Shown: positions 11,854 to 24,345 of the stretch, one piece after another
Numbering within the stretch: position 1 is the first letter of the stretch
Layout of the letters: each line of letters opens with the position of its first letter
Assembly (NCBI GenBank): GCA_963678675.1
Contig: OY783193.1
Coordinates: 35,130,430-35,194,429 of the forward strand
Direction of reading: 5' to 3'
DNA from: Xiphydria camelus
Lineage: Eukaryota > Arthropoda > Insecta > Hymenoptera > Xiphydriidae
Length of the DNA stretch: 64,000 nucleotides
The notes under the pieces: generated by a model
The model's input: only the letters and a program-made list of their open reading frames with translations
What the model was told of the DNA's origin: nothing
Databases searched by the model: none
Made by a program: the position numbers and the translations under genes

Positions 11854-13474
11854 ACGGAATTATAGAAAGAAAACTTGGCTGCAATCTCCATAACAAAATA
11901 TTACAATCTTCCAGCAATTTTTCAATAGCATTGCAAGGTGCAGTTGCAAGATCGCAATATCATTGCAATGTTGCTGCAATGTTCAGTGTCCCGTATATGT
12001 ACAGAGGTATCGATGGACATCCACGAATCCCATTCGAAAAAATAGGCTTCGACGAGGTAACACCCCGACCCTTCAAACTCCAATTAGAAAGTTCTTCAAG
12101 ACAGCATCCGTCGTTTGTTAGCCCTGCACTTCCGCTCTCGGATATCGATATCGATATCGGTATCATATTACAATACCGATACGGAACTATGACCGCTCGC
12201 GCGCGCACCTGCACAAGTCGTTGACGCGCGTGGAAACCGTTCGGTGTGTTCCGCTGTAGCGCGGCGAGCCAACACAGAGCCGGAAAACCAATATGCTTTG
12301 TACTCGGCGTGCGATTAAAAAGTCGAGGGTTTGCTTCCGATATTTTCCACTCGCAATTATTGGAGTCTTCTCCGCCGTCGCGCAGCCGAAGCCGTGAAGC
12401 TCTACGGTTATCCTATTTCGAGCCTGTTCTCTTTCGATTTTTTTTTTTTTTTTGGAGACGACCGCAGCGCGGGTTGTTATGAATATCGTTGCAGCGATGG
12501 TACTGCGTTTTATTGCGGGTTTTACAAAATTCAGAACGCATTTCTCTCCGTTATTGAGGGGCAGCGTTCAAAAGCGTTTCGTAATGTCCAACTCCTGGCT
12601 GTATTAATTAATTCGTAGAGCCGAGGTGTGCTTTTTCTTCCAGTTTCTTTCGCTCCTCCTATTCTCTTCTCGGAATGTGATGTCAAAGCTGAAGTATAGC
12701 ATATATACGGGCGAGCTTTGCTTCGCCGGATTTAGAGCGTTAATTAGCGTTCGACTTGCTCGCGAATGGGTGGCTGAAAAGCCTTCGACGCCTGGAGGGT
12801 GGACTGAAAGCAGTGAATTCGTCGGGGACCGACGGGTGAGAGAAAGGTTTCTGGTTGAAGGGGATGGTGGGATTTCATAAATTTTTTTCATTTTGCGTGG
12901 CATTAAAAGTTGAGGCCGTCTTGGAGTTATTGGTTGTATAATAATGATGATAATAATGATAAAAGTAGTATATTAATAACAATAATTAGCTGTAGAGAAG
13001 AAACAATAGGAGGAACGCGCGTTAGTTCATTATTCGATGTTCACGATACGATATTATTGTCAATTTCCATTTTCCCGTTTTGCAAAATCTACACGTTGAA
13101 CTCGAATTTTGTTTTTAACTTACGAAAGAGCATCGTTAAAGGGATTTGTACATTTTCTATACATTTTCTATACAAAAGTATTATAAAATTGCAAGTCAAG
13201 CGCAGTAATGTGAATCACTATGAATTATTTGTAATTGTCGAAAAGCGTTTTGAGTTTAATAATTTTGGCTGGAAAGATGCTTCGATTGTGACACATTTTT
13301 AGTGGTTTTGTTGTAAATTTAATCGTTTCAATCACGTGTAGTAATTTTAATGAACAAGCTTATATGACAAAAACTTCATAAAAGTAATATGAAGTTTACT
13401 ACAAAAATGTTTCACAGTGTGGAAAATGTAACCCTTGAAGTATCCTATTTGAATCTGAATGGGTCAATTGATGT
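11854..13474. other. No gene supported; mixed GC-rich and AT-rich DNA
   Basis: Around 12180-12480 the sequence is CpG-rich (CGCGCGC tracts). The short ORFs there lack conserved motifs and overlap on both strands. It could be an upstream region of an unseen gene, but nothing proves it. Confidence 0.4.
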
Positions 13475-13696
13475 ACACTGAGAGAAAAAATGGTATACTC
13501 AATTAAATCTGCGTTTACGTGTGGGGAAATGCAAAATTAGTTGCTGTGACTAGTAAATTTGGTTATAACGATTAACGACTATTTGAAGGAAATAGGCTTA
13601 GTCTATTCAAGTCAATTATAAGTCAAGTAACTAGATCTGCATTCCTCCACATACAACCGCTGATTTAGTCAAATTGACTACGTTTTTCTCTCAGTC
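13475..13696. repeat. Palindromic MITE, CACTGAGARAAA group
   Basis: CACTGAGAGAAAAA at the left, TTTTTCTCTCAGT at the right, with diverged pairing of the interior (GGGGAAATGCA / TGCATTCCTCC). Confidence 0.7.
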
Positions 13697-14541
13697 ATAA
13701 TATTGATAATAATGAAATTAATAGTGAAAGCAGTGAATACTTCAATTACGACTAAATGTAATTGAAAAATGTAATATGCGGATGACTCCAGGGATGAATG
13801 GAAATAATCAATTACCGAGCATTTCGTTAAATAAAAAGACTCAATTTTACGTCAATACGAATAGAGCTTCGGTGCATTTGGTTTAATCGGAATAAAAGCA
13901 ATAATAAATTTCACCGACAATTTATTTTATCGATTCATTTCGCTAGGTAGAACAAACTTTATCGTATCGTTGGTAGATGGTGCCCCCCGTAACTCGCAGA
14001 ACGCGCTATCGGGATCAATACCTCTCTAATCGTCATTCAAATTTAACCCAAAGTTATCTCGACTCGATGTTTCCCATTATTTTTGCAATCAGAAAGATAA
14101 TCGATTCTTCGTTGCATATTCAACTTCGATTATCGGGGAATGACTGATTTATAGTTCTCATAGGGGCTAAAACTAAAGCTGATTGTGGCTGCAAATTATC
14201 GTATAGATTAGAGCTGAGCTTTTTCTTCACTTATGTCATCCACTTAAACAATGATTGTCTGCTCATTTGCGAACTTTTGATAGATGTTGATATAGAACTA
14301 TTTGTAGACCGAAATGTAGTCTTTAAAAAAGTATGATGTCAGTTTGTGCCAAAGGGTATGGGAAACGATATATATGGGATCGAAGTGGACCGTTCTTGCG
14401 AACGTATAGTAAAAGCCAGCATATGAAGAATTACTCCGGATTACTAGGGTTGGGGATAACATAATTTGTTCCAATAATATCCTGATCCAATTAAGTCGCC
14501 TAAGTTAATACAAACATACCCCATATAAATAAATTTAGTTT

Positions 14542-14837
14542 AGCCCACACGACACACTTACGTATGATATACGTAATTATATGTAAAATTAATATACAAA
14601 AATAGAGCTAAATGACCGGCTAATATACGTATATTTTACATTTTTTATCTGTATACTTGAAATATATGTACATTATACGTATAATATACAATACATTTTA
14701 AATTTCCTGTAAGTATTGAAACGAAAAATGTACGTAAGTAATACGTATATTTTTCATAATCATGTACGTATACGTAATATAGCTGTATCTGCATAAAATT
14801 CACGTATTATTATACGTAGTGTGTCATGTGGGTGGCT
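14542..14837. repeat. Palindromic MITE-like element
   Basis: AGCCCACACGACACACTTACG pairs with CGTAGTGTGTCATGTGGGTGGCT. The interior is rich in TATACGTA motifs. Confidence 0.65.
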
Positions 14838-16174
14838 AATATACATATGTACTGACCAGCATGTGTAGCATTTAAAAATAGAATACACCTTCCTGCCCTA
14901 AATTTCTATTAAAATGGGTTAAAGCGAATAAAAATCGTATTCGAATTTATTAGATTTGAATATGTAGTATCTGCACGAAAAATTTGCGGATTCGGGTATA
15001 ATTTTGATCTACTTTCTATTCGTTTTTTATAAAAAGGGATAAAAATGCATAATAAGTGAATAAGTTTCTCCTTATCTGCTTTTGATAGATATTTTAGGCT
15101 CGGCTACTTTGAGCCTCGATAGGTTACCTATTGCGGAACAGTATATGTAGCCTAACAGCCCTATTAAATTACTAATGGAGAAAACTCTTTAAAAATTACA
15201 AGGGCTGTCTGATAGCACCTTATCTAGACCCCAATATAAAAACCTTTATAGCGAGATTATCCAGATAATGTGTGTGTCTTCATGGGGCCTTTACATCATC
15301 CGAGCTATCTCGGAGTAGGGAGTAGTAACAGTCGCGCTCGACACAGCCAACCTCTTGGCGTAGTCAACGAGTCACTTTCTGTTCGCTATAATTCGAGGAA
15401 TAATGATTTTCTAGATTACCCCTGCTTATACACCCCTTAGATGCTTCTTCCTTATTGCATTTTACAATACAGTTGCCCGGTTATATCAGTGTAAAAAAAG
15501 TACATATTTCATTTATTCCGTACAGTTCACAAGAGAATTACCAATCTTGCCATTTGCATGCATAATAAATGCAAATCTGTAATGCAATGTAGCGTCACCG
15601 TAATAGGGGAAAGTAGGGCAATATCGAATATGTAAGTTGGCCCCTGCTTTCCATTACAAATCACGGCGCCGAAGTGTCATCTAGAGAGTGTTCTGTTTTA
15701 TCTCACCTTCTCTCAAGGGTCATTCAACTATTATATTACGCTAAAATCGACGATTTTGGACCGTTTTCTTCCCCCCCTCCTTTATATCACATTTTGTTAC
15801 TCTTGACTGACTTCCTCTCGATTAATACGTCACAATTGTCAATTCCCCTTCCCCATACATCAACATTATGCAGGAAAATAAAAAATAGCAAAATGGGCAT
15901 TAAGTTAACCGACGAAATACCCCCCCCCCCCCCCCCCCCAATCGCTTTGACGTAATAGTTGAACGGCCCCGTATGTCATTACACGCCATTACAGTCGTTA
16001 GAAACGTCACACGTACTGTATCATTCAATCTTTATCTATACATAACAAAATTAAATACCTGGGAAACCCAGCGAGTTGACAAATTCATTAATCACCGAAT
16101 TATTTCGATGGACTTATCGACGAAAAAAATGTCATTTTATCGTTCCAATTTCAAACTCTTCTTTCGAACGTACA
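14838..16174. other. No gene supported; includes a 20-C homopolymer
   Basis: AT-rich DNA with short random ORFs. The homopolymer C run at 15920-15939 is a likely sequencing or assembly weak point. Confidence 0.55.
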
Positions 16175-16435
16175 CACCGAGAAAACAGTTTATTAATAGT
16201 TACCTAATAAATATAATTTCAAATATGGCGAAATAAATCTTTCGTCGGGACAAGAAAACACATGTTAATTATTAAAATCGTTATTTCATTCAAATAGGTT
16301 GCCTCAGAAGATGAAATTGTGCTAAATAAATATCGTAACAGTTAACGACTATTTACTTGATCCAGTAAAAGGTTTATATTATTTCGCCGTATTCGAACAA
16401 ACATTTATTAAATACAAATAAACTATTTTCTACCC
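16175..16435. repeat. Palindromic MITE, family M2 copy a
   Basis: ACACCGAGAAAACAGTTTAT at the left and ATAAACTATTTTCT at the right. Internal TATGGCGAAATAAA and TTATTTCGCC also pair. Related to 19010-19262. Confidence 0.68.
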
Positions 16436-17157
16436 CTTTTCCACGCGGAGTGCCGTCGCGGATGGATGGACTTTACGCCGCGAGGAAACGTGTACGTACC
16501 TAATGTGCTCCAGGGCTAATGCCAGAGTTAGCTTGGCACAGGTCAGGTCCTAATTCGATTTCGCAGGCGTTAATTCTCTCGTACCACCCGTGAAGCTCCC
16601 CTCACGGGCCACACATACCAGCGCGCCCAACTTGCGCGTACATATACACGCGTGCACGGATATATAATACATTCGCGCGGAAGTTTCCCACGAAAGGGCA
16701 CTCGACTTTCGCGGTCGCGACCTTTTCGAGCTCGCGCTGCGGAGGAGTCAAACGCGATTTATGGGCGTACCGTAAAGCTATAAAATACCGGCCCGATTTC
16801 TCCCGTGGCATCGGTAATATCGCCCGCTGGAGTGGACCAACGGCGATGGGCGTTCTGAATATTCACGGGGGGAGAGGAACCGGACAGAGCTATCGCCATT
16901 CACGCGTACTTTACGTTCTGGCTCGCGCTACTGCGGGGGGCTAATTTGCGAGTCGCGCGGTGAACATTTTGGCACGGGAATCTGCGGTGCTTTCACAAAT
17001 CGCGAGACGGGAGGACGAATTGAATGCGCATTATTATCGGTCGTATTTTTTGTAGACTTGTTTTTCGGGGTAACCGGTTTGCGTATTTCTTGCTTGGTTG
17101 AAAATGAAGAACTGGTAGATCTAGCTTTACCTTTCGGAATAATCGTCACTCGATTAT
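16436..17157. other. No gene supported
   Basis: Moderately GC-rich unique-looking sequence. The short ORFs carry no motif I recognise. Confidence 0.45.
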
Positions 17158-18072
17158 ACGGAGAAAAAGATTTGATTGAAAGGTTCAATCGGTGAAAATT
17201 GGTCGAAACGATCATATATTCACTTCAATTAAGGAAACTAAGGAAGTAGGTAAGGTAATTGGAGAACGTACACAGGCAAAAGATATGGAATGATTGTAGA
17301 TTATGCTTTATCTTTTGCATATAGAAGAAGAATTACTTGGATATACCTACTAAAAATTACTTGCGTGGTCGGAAGTACCTAATTATTTACATTTACATTA
17401 AAATCTTTTTTCATCTTGATTTGATATTTCTACGTTGCAATCACATACTATTTCACATGATCGTAAGGAAGAGATACTTAATTGATTTATTAAAAAATTT
17501 GATTGATATAAATAAATAATTACTGTCGACCCCGCAAGTAATTTTCAGTAGATCCAACTAATTCTTTTTCACTGTGTGCCTAAAGTCAATTTCTATCTTC
17601 GATTTTTAAACAAAAAATACAATGGTCATTGTAAATTAATAATTTGTCAAAAGCGGAGAATTTCATCTTTAAAATGGTATCTCATTTATCGTTTTTTTTT
17701 AGTTCGTATGAATTGAGAAAAAGGGTTTATCGTGAAAAATTACATTTTAGAAATAATATAGGTATATATAAGATTATGTTTAATTCGATACGCATTTATT
17801 CACAGCAAGTATAAGCATAATCGATGTGAGGTGATATTAATCATACTAAAAAATACTTAATTGTTTCAACCGCACAAAAATAGTCATATATGGCTAACTA
17901 AATATGTAAAATTGTAGCAACTGAATATCCCCTAAAAGTGATTAAGCATATATTAATTGCGAATGAACGGGTATTAGGTCGAATACAATATTATGTAAAT
18001 TAGAAAATATTTAATTGCTTGAAATAATTGAAACCGACTAAATCAATTCGACCAATTTTTTCCTCTGAGTGT
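17158..18072. repeat. Longer repeat with CGGAGAAAAA/CTCTGAGTG ends and nested foldback
   Basis: Left ACGGAGAAAAAGATTTGATTG and right CGACCAATTTTTTCCTCTGAGTG. The body resembles 57799-58557 (shared AGTCATATATGGC/AGTCGCATATGTGGC and AAAATTGTAGCAAC). Nested at about 17325-17573 is a foldback with TACTAAAAATTACTTGCG-type arms. Confidence 0.55.
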
Positions 18073-19009
18073 ACGTTCTCCAATTTCCTGGTAGTTATAG
18101 AAACTGATTAATTAACTTATATCAAACTAAGATTTTTTGCTAAGCTCGAAAAAAACAAGCGTCAAGAATTAGACAACGCGACCAAACTTCACCGTTTAAG
18201 CTACGCAAATCCCAGGAAGGGATCATTAGCGAAGGATCTGCCCAATCTCCCGACAGCGTCTCTTTTGATAAATCCGTCCTCCTCGAAACTCATATTCAAG
18301 CCGCGCACCTGACTACGGTTTACCGTGAGGATCCTCGCTTTAACCGGCGCCTGCTCAACGTCTACAAAGTCAAGTGAGACCGAGTGCTCGTATAAATGCC
18401 GTCACGTCGAGGGTTGCCAAGGGTTCACCCCCTGTATTATCGTCCCTAATTGTCGGAATGTCATTCTAAAATGTCCGTAGTTAGATTTTCCCAGCCGCTA
18501 ACGATCGACGCGGTGTATCCTCGCGAATCATGCGCAATGTAAAAGGCAAAAATACAAGCTGGATTCAGTTACTCATAGAGCAATGGCTTCGAAGACTAAA
18601 AAGAAAAGGAAGCTCGGGATGAAATTGGCAAAGTTTGGATGGTAATTATTGCTTCGAGTTTCGGACATTGCTGGGGGTGGATTCGAAATCCTGGGGAGGT
18701 TCAATTGATACGAGTGCGATGCGCTTCGATCAATGAAGGATTAAAATGTATTATCGAGCAAAGCCGTGCGTCAATTCCATGCGTCAAATGCTAATAAATT
18801 GCAATGGCGGATATTCCTGCTCGTCGCACATTTCCTATAGATTAAAGATATATTACCAAAAATTGTCACGTTAAGAGTTTAAATTTGAAATAAAAAATTG
18901 TCGGAAGCGCTGCAGCTCTAATTTGGAAAAGTCTCGTATCTATGTCATGTCGGCAGGAATTATTATTGGCACCCTTTTGTTGGTAAAATAATTATATTCG
19001 TACAAAATC
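18073..19009. other. No gene supported
   Basis: Mixed composition, no conserved ORF, no clear repeat structure noticed. Confidence 0.45.
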
Positions 19010-19262
19010 TCCGGGAGAACAGTTAATTAATAGTTATCAAATGTAATTTTAAATACGACGAAAAAATATTTCGTTAGAACAGGAAAATATATGTTAATTA
19101 TTAAAATGTTTATTCGATTCAAATGGTTGCCTCAAAGAATTTTATCGTCTCAAATAAATGTTGTAATAGTTAACGAATATTTATTTCATACAATAAAATG
19201 TTTATTTCGCCATATTTAAGTAAACAGTTATTAACTATAAATAAATTGCTTTCTCGGTGTGT
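19010..19262. repeat. Palindromic MITE, family M2 copy b
   Basis: CCGGGAGAACAGTTAATTAATAG at the left and TTAACTATAAATAAATTGCTTTCTCGG at the right. It shares the AAATACGACGAAAAAATATTTCGTT interior with the copy at 16175-16435. Confidence 0.68.
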
Positions 19263-20281
19263 CTGAAAAGGGTATGGGACTAAAAGTATCGCGGGGCAAA
19301 AAGTACCATTTGGCTATTCTTCAAAAATAAATTACTATTTGATAATTGCGATACGTAGAAATAGTCTCTGTACGCGACAGTTGCTGGATAACGTTGATTA
19401 TCGTTGATGAATCATCGAAATGGTTTATCTATGAAAATCTAGCGAATAGCATTTATTACCTCCGGCATTTTTAGCTCCACTTAGCCTATCTCACGCATTC
19501 GAGACCATGTTTATTAGTGATAACAGGATCAAGACCAGGGTGTGGGGTATGGGGAGGAAATTTAAAGGGAAAAGGAGTCTCAATACCCATTTTCCAATAT
19601 CCTCCACATTTTTCATTTTTCCACCGATTCCTCCACCTTCCGTTCCCAGTTCTAAGATCTTCTCCAATCCCCAGAATCATAATCCCTGTTCCATACCATT
19701 AACGTTTAACCACTCTTCCAATTCCTGAGCTTCCTCTACGTGTATAAGATTTCATTCCCTTACCATATTCCCCATTTAGTTCTAAGTGTCAATTCATATT
19801 TATTCCAAGTACCAAATTTCCTGGAATAGGAACCTTAATACTTAGGATATTGGAATGGAAATTTAGACCTAAGATATAGGTGTAGGGATGAAGTCTTATG
19901 TAGGAACGGAGAAGACTTAGGAAATAGAAGGACTGGATACTAATACTATAGAATAGGGAACTTAATTCTAAGGGGATGGGGAGAAGGTCTTACGTGGGTA
20001 CTGGAAGATGAGCAACCTGGAAGGAGGGATTAATACATTGAATGTGTGGAGGAATAGTAATTTCGACTTTGTAGAGAACTTGAACCTACGAGTTACTACC
20101 TGAGAATTGTCAAGTCGATTCCGCAGTGCCCTATGGCATTTACAGAAAAACTGATACCAGTAAATTTAACTGTATTTATAATATATGTATAATTTATAAT
20201 AAATTTATTTGCTTGCCCCTTCATTCATGCAACCATTAGTACATAGATGTATGCTAAGGTTCGCGCGATGTATACCTATAC
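19263..20281. other. No gene; purine/pyrimidine-skewed low-complexity stretch
   Basis: From about 19540 to 20050 one strand switches from pyrimidine-rich (TTCCTCCACCTTCC-like) to purine-rich (GGAATGGAAATTTAG-like), suggesting degenerate imperfect repeats. No coding signal. Confidence 0.45.
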
Positions 20282-20484
20282 GAGGAGCAGACTTTCAAAA
20301 AGCAGTTTATCCATATTAGCATTTTTTTCAGGAGAGGCCAAAAACTGTCCTTCTTTTTTATAAATATAATACATTTTTTCGCAATTTCTTGCATAAGTTT
20401 GAAAGCTTAATGTTATTTACTGAAAGGAGGGCGGTTTTTGGCCAAACTAATACGGACAAACTGCTTTTTGAAAGTCTGCTCCCC
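20282..20484. repeat. Palindromic MITE-like element
   Basis: GAGGAGCAGACTTTCAAAAAG pairs with CTTTTTGAAAGTCTGCTCC. AGGCCAAAAACTGTCC and GGCGGTTTTTGGCC also pair internally. Confidence 0.75.
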
Positions 20485-20487
20485 ACA

Positions 20488-20700
20488 CAGGGTGTTAGGT
20501 TACCTTGAGACCGGACACAGAATGACATGTGGTATAAAGAGATAGGCTATATATAATATACGGTTGGCTGCATACCGGAAAGTGTCGATCGAAGAACCCA
20601 ATCATACTAATTGTAAGGGTTCCGTATTACCGGTTCGTCGACCGACACTTTCGGGTATGTCAATTATCATCTTATGTCCAGTCTCAAGGATAACACCCTG
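20488..20700. repeat. MITE with CAGGGTGTTA TIR
   Basis: Ends CAGGGTGTTAGGTTACC and GGATAACACCCTG, extended by TTGAGACCGGACA / TGTCCAGTCTCAA. A second inverted pair (ACCGGAAAGTGTCG / CGACACTTTCGGG) lies inside. Mariner-type end sequence. Confidence 0.65.
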
Positions 20701-20764
20701 TATAGCCCAAGCGAGTGTGTGTTCCATGCATTTGTACTTCTCGCTATTGGCCTACAAGGTCTTT

Positions 20765-20972
20765 ACGTCTGATATTGACATAAAAATCATGAGAGTGCGA
20801 GTGAGAACGCGGATTAACCTTGGTGAAACCAAAGAGTTTCTCTGTCGCACACTCCAACTGGACAAATTCGAGAAGGACGGAGAATGTTTGACAAAGAGGC
20901 TCTTATATGTTCACCAGGATTAATCGATGTTCTGATTCGCACTCGCACGATTCCTATGTCAATATGAGACGC
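20765..20972. repeat. Palindromic repeat
   Basis: ATATTGACATAAAAATCATGAG.. pairs with ..CGATTCCTATGTCAATAT; GAGTGCGAGTGAGAAC pairs with GATTCGCACTCGC. Confidence 0.6.
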
Positions 20973-20996
20973 AAAGAGACTCCGTATGTAAATCCA

Positions 20997-21270
20997 GGGA
21001 ACAGGAATAAGGAACAGCGCTTCACATATGTTACACATACGCTAAAAGCGTACGTGTATGTAGTGTATGTGTTCCCATGTATGATTGCATGGGAAGCCTA
21101 TGTTCAAGTCGAGCAGATACTCTGTGTCCCTGGGTTTATAATACAATGAAGCAACAGGGAACAGGAATAAGGAACAGCGCTTCACGTGAGTCACACAAAC
21201 GCTAAAAGCATACGCATGTGTAGCGTATGTGAAGCGCTGTTCCTTATTTCTGTTCCCTGTTCCTTCATTG
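20997..21270. repeat. Direct and inverted copies of GGAACAGCGCTTCAC
   Basis: The block GAACAGGAATAAGGAACAGC followed by GCTTCAC occurs at about 20999 and 21157, and inverted at about 21229-21260. ACGCTAAAAGC(A/G)TACG blocks lie between. Confidence 0.6.
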
Positions 21271-22490
21271 TGCATACCCTGTCTATACTTTCAGTTTTTA
21301 TCAACATAAGAGTGTTGCCACTCCACCATGCTTTTACATCAGCTGCTAGACGAGCAGAATTGAGCAATTATCTCTTATCACTGGGTACCGTGAGTCGTTA
21401 GAATTAATCGCACAGTATCCTGAACTCAATAGGCAATAGCGTATAGCGTACAGTCTACCATGATAAATCGCCCTGCGATGCCCCATTCTTGAGAATACCT
21501 CGAATACCGATAATAAATCCGTCAAAAATTCATTACGTCTCCTACGAGAGAGGAAAGAGAGGGCTGGTGAGCATCCGCACCTACGGCCTGACACTCGCAG
21601 GCGCGTTATTGTTACACGCGCGAAACGCCAGGCGAGAAGGCAAGTAGGCACATATATCTCGGTCGGATTTTCTCGTAATATCAGATTTTTTTTTACGTAC
21701 AAGCGCCGAGCTGGGAGTTCGCAAGAGAAAAAAAAAACGATAACGAGACTGTGCGCACTGCCGGGCTCGCTGGAACCCGCCTGCTTATTGCGTCACGTTA
21801 TACGCAGTTACTAATTAGTTACATTCAAAGCCCCGCGCGTCGAGGGGGCGGCCACAGTCGACCCGGGTGGGTTCAGCCGCGCTCCGGGGAACAAAAATTT
21901 GTTTTCCGCCGGAGAGACGAGAGCGACGAGGTCGGCGGCGTCGTCGCGCTTATCGTGGGTAGAAATTCACGCGATATAACGTCCTCTCTCTCTCTCTTTC
22001 GCCCTGCCCTCCCTGCATCCTATCTAAAGCGTTACTCACTCGGGGGCTTTATTTCGCGACTCCGCTTTCGCCCGCGGATAAGGGAAACGCTGCGATTCGT
22101 CAGGGGGACGAGTAATTCTCTTGAGAAGCATTTGATATCGTTGGAACGCCATGGCGTATCGCGGAAGGGAAACGGATACGCCGATAGAAATAATTGCTAG
22201 TGCCAAGAAAATATTTCTTGAATAAAGAACATACGATCTTAATCCCCTGTGGTCACTGCGGGTTCACTTGAACCAGGCTTCAATTTTTAAGTTGACTGTT
22301 AACTTCCTTTTTTACAATTATAACAAGGTCTTCATCAGATCTCGGAAAAATAGCTTCTTAAAAGAAGAACGTTCGTACTGCGAACCTTCTTCGGATTTCG
22401 GAAAAAATCGTTTTTTAACACACTATAGAACTATTTATTGCTTCAATATCTCATGAGAATCATCAGCTGACTTTATCAAGAACTAGATCA
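21271..22490. other. No gene supported; partly GC-rich
   Basis: 21540-22190 is CpG-rich and has overlapping ORFs on both strands without recognisable motifs. It might be regulatory DNA of an unseen gene. Confidence 0.4.
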
Positions 22491-22677
22491 TTTACAAGCG
22501 CAAGCGCGCGCCTAAAACGTATTTCATAACATTTACATTTACTTCAACACTAATTTTATCAAATTGAATTTCCCCGCTTTAACTATCGAATACTACATCG
22601 ATATCGATTATCAACTAACCAATGGGGATAGGTGACCACGACTTTCGATTATATCGTGCTGGATTTTATTAGATAGG
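22491..22677 (+). repeat. 200-bp repeat R200, copy outside the 5S array
   Basis: CTAGATCATTTACAAGCGCAAGCGCGCG.. to ..GGATTTTATTAGATAGGA. The same sequence, slightly diverged, is inserted in three 5S spacers (24346-24545, 29671-29871, 39887-40086). No ORF; nature unknown. Confidence 0.7.
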
Positions 22678-23115
22678 AAACTCTAAAAAGAAAGAAGTTA
22701 TGGCACTTCAAGCGAAACAACTGATTTTACGCGCATCTACATTATTCACGATCGTTTTTGAATGCCATCATTTCATTTTTTTAAGCAGACACGGTGATTT
22801 GAAGTTTGATAATATTCAAAAAATGTTCCATAAATTGTGTCGGTTTAAATTCGACGGATGTTGTTCATGTGGCTATTATTTAAAAATCGGTTGGGTCCAT
22901 TTGACCCATGTGTTATCATTATGTAAGGACGTGTGATCACAGAGGGGGTTAAAAGTTCTTCAGAATACGGATTCTCGGGCAACGAATATATGTATATTCT
23001 TAATTCAAGAATACCTTCGTCGTGAGACGAGAAATTCTCTCTATGTAAAAGAAACAATTACTCGAGCCTATCAAATATGTTCCTGCACGAGGAAAACCGT
23101 GGTTTCATTCTGGAA
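22678..23115. other. Left flank of the 5S array, no gene seen
   Basis: AT-rich with no conserved ORF. The array begins abruptly at 23116. Confidence 0.5.
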
Positions 23116-23124
23116 TGTTGCCGT
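23116..23124 (+). pseudogene. Left-edge 5S remnant (last 9 nt)
   Basis: TGTTGCCGT followed by a T-run and the standard spacer (CTTCAGAATTAATAGGAAA..). It matches 5S nt 112-120 with one mismatch, marking the left boundary of the array. Confidence 0.6.
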
Positions 23125-23258
23125 CTTTTTTTTTCTTCAGAATTAATAGGAAATAATATTTCGATTTTACGCGGAAACAGCACCGAAACGATCAAGGAAT
23201 CGTATTTTATTTGAAATTTTAAAATATCCTACGTATTCTTTAGCCTCTATTTTATATT

Positions 23259-23263
23259 TATAT
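23259..23263 (+). promoter_or_regulatory. TATAT box at -29 of 5S copy 1
   Basis: TATAT occupies -29 to -25, within TTTATATTCTCGCA. The same spacing occurs before copies at 23570 (23541-23545), 23852, 24134, 24619, 34822, 39675, 40159 and 48742. The copy at 40446 reads TACAT. Arthropod 5S genes are known to use a TATA-like element near -30 together with the internal promoter. Confidence 0.7.
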
Positions 23264-23287
23264 TCTCGCATGCTTGTTAAAATTATA

Positions 23288-23407
23288 GGCAACGGCCATA
23301 CCATGCTGAACACACTGGTTCTCGTCTGATCACCAAAGTTAAGCAGCATTGGGCGCGGTTAGTACTTGGATGGGTGACCGCTTGGGAACACCGCGTGCTG
23401 TTGCCAT
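23288..23407 (+). rRNA. 5S ribosomal RNA, copy 1
   Basis: 120 nt from GGCAACGGCC to ..CTGTTGCCAT. The ends pair (GGCAAC/GTTGCC). GTTAAGCAGC, GGTTAGTACTTGGATGGG and CCGCTTGGGAACACCGCG are canonical 5S blocks, including the Pol III internal control region (box A about nt 50-64, box C about 80-97). A C(T)8 terminator follows. Spacer upstream differs slightly from the other units. Confidence 0.97.
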
Positions 23408-23569
23408 CTTTTTTTTCTTCAGTATTGATAGGAAATAATATTTTGATTTTACGTGGAAATAACACCGAAACGATGCAGGCATCGTATTTTATTTGAAATT
23501 TTAAAATGTCCTACGTATTCTTTGTCCACAATTTTACATTTATATTCTCGCACGCTTCCTAAATTTACA

Positions 23570-23689
23570 GGCAACGGCCATACCATGCTGAACACACTGG
23601 TTCTCGTCTGATCACCAAAGTTAAGCAGCATTGGGCGCGGTTAGTACTTGGATGGGTGACCGCTTGGGAACACCGCGTGCTGTTGCCAT
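23570..23689 (+). rRNA. 5S ribosomal RNA, copy 2
   Basis: Identical 120-nt gene, 282 bp after copy 1; T8 terminator after nt 121. Confidence 0.97.
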
Positions 23690-23851
23690 CTTTTTTTTCT
23701 TCAGTATTGATAGGAAATAATATTTTGATTTTACGTGGAAATAACACCGAAACGATGCAGGCATCGTATTTTATTTGAAATTTTAAAATGTCCTACGTAT
23801 TCTTTGTCCACAATTTTACATTTATATTCTCGCACGCTTCCTAAATTTACA

Positions 23852-23971
23852 GGCAACGGCCATACCATGCTGAACACACTGGTTCTCGTCTGATCACCAA
23901 AGTTAAGCAGCATTGGGCGCGGTTAGTACTTGGATGGGTGACCGCTTGGGAACACCGCGTGCTGTTGCCAT
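23852..23971 (+). rRNA. 5S ribosomal RNA, copy 3
   Basis: Same 120-nt sequence, again at 282-bp spacing. Gene and spacer look identical to copy 2, a sign of homogenisation. Confidence 0.97.
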
Positions 23972-24133
23972 CTTTTTTTTCTTCAGTATTGATAGGAAAT
24001 AATATTTTGATTTTACGTGGAAATAACACCGAAACGATGCAGGCATCGTATTTTATTTGAAATTTTAAAATGTCCTACGTATTCTTTGTCCACAATTTTA
24101 CATTTATATTCTCGCACGCTTCCTAAATTTACA

Positions 24134-24253
24134 GGCAACGGCCATACCATGCTGAACACACTGGTTCTCGTCTGATCACCAAAGTTAAGCAGCATTGGGC
24201 GCGGTTAGTACTTGGATGGGTGACCGCTTGGGAACACCGCGTGCTGTTGCCAT
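24134..24253 (+). rRNA. 5S ribosomal RNA, copy 4
   Basis: Same gene at 282-bp spacing; T-run of 9-10 after it. The following spacer carries an R200 insertion. Confidence 0.97.
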
Positions 24254-24345
24254 CTTTTTTTTTTCTTCAGAATTGATAGGAAATAATATTTTGATTTTAC
24301 ACGGAAATAACATCGAAACGATCCAGGCATCGTATTTTATTTGAA

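Noticed and set aside
21751..22200. 149-codon plus-strand frame
   Set aside because: Arg/Ser-rich composition from GC-rich DNA, no family motif, no splice or promoter support.
23167..24195. Repeated 60-codon minus-strand frames
   Set aside because: They fall across the 5S genes and spacers and repeat only because the array repeats.
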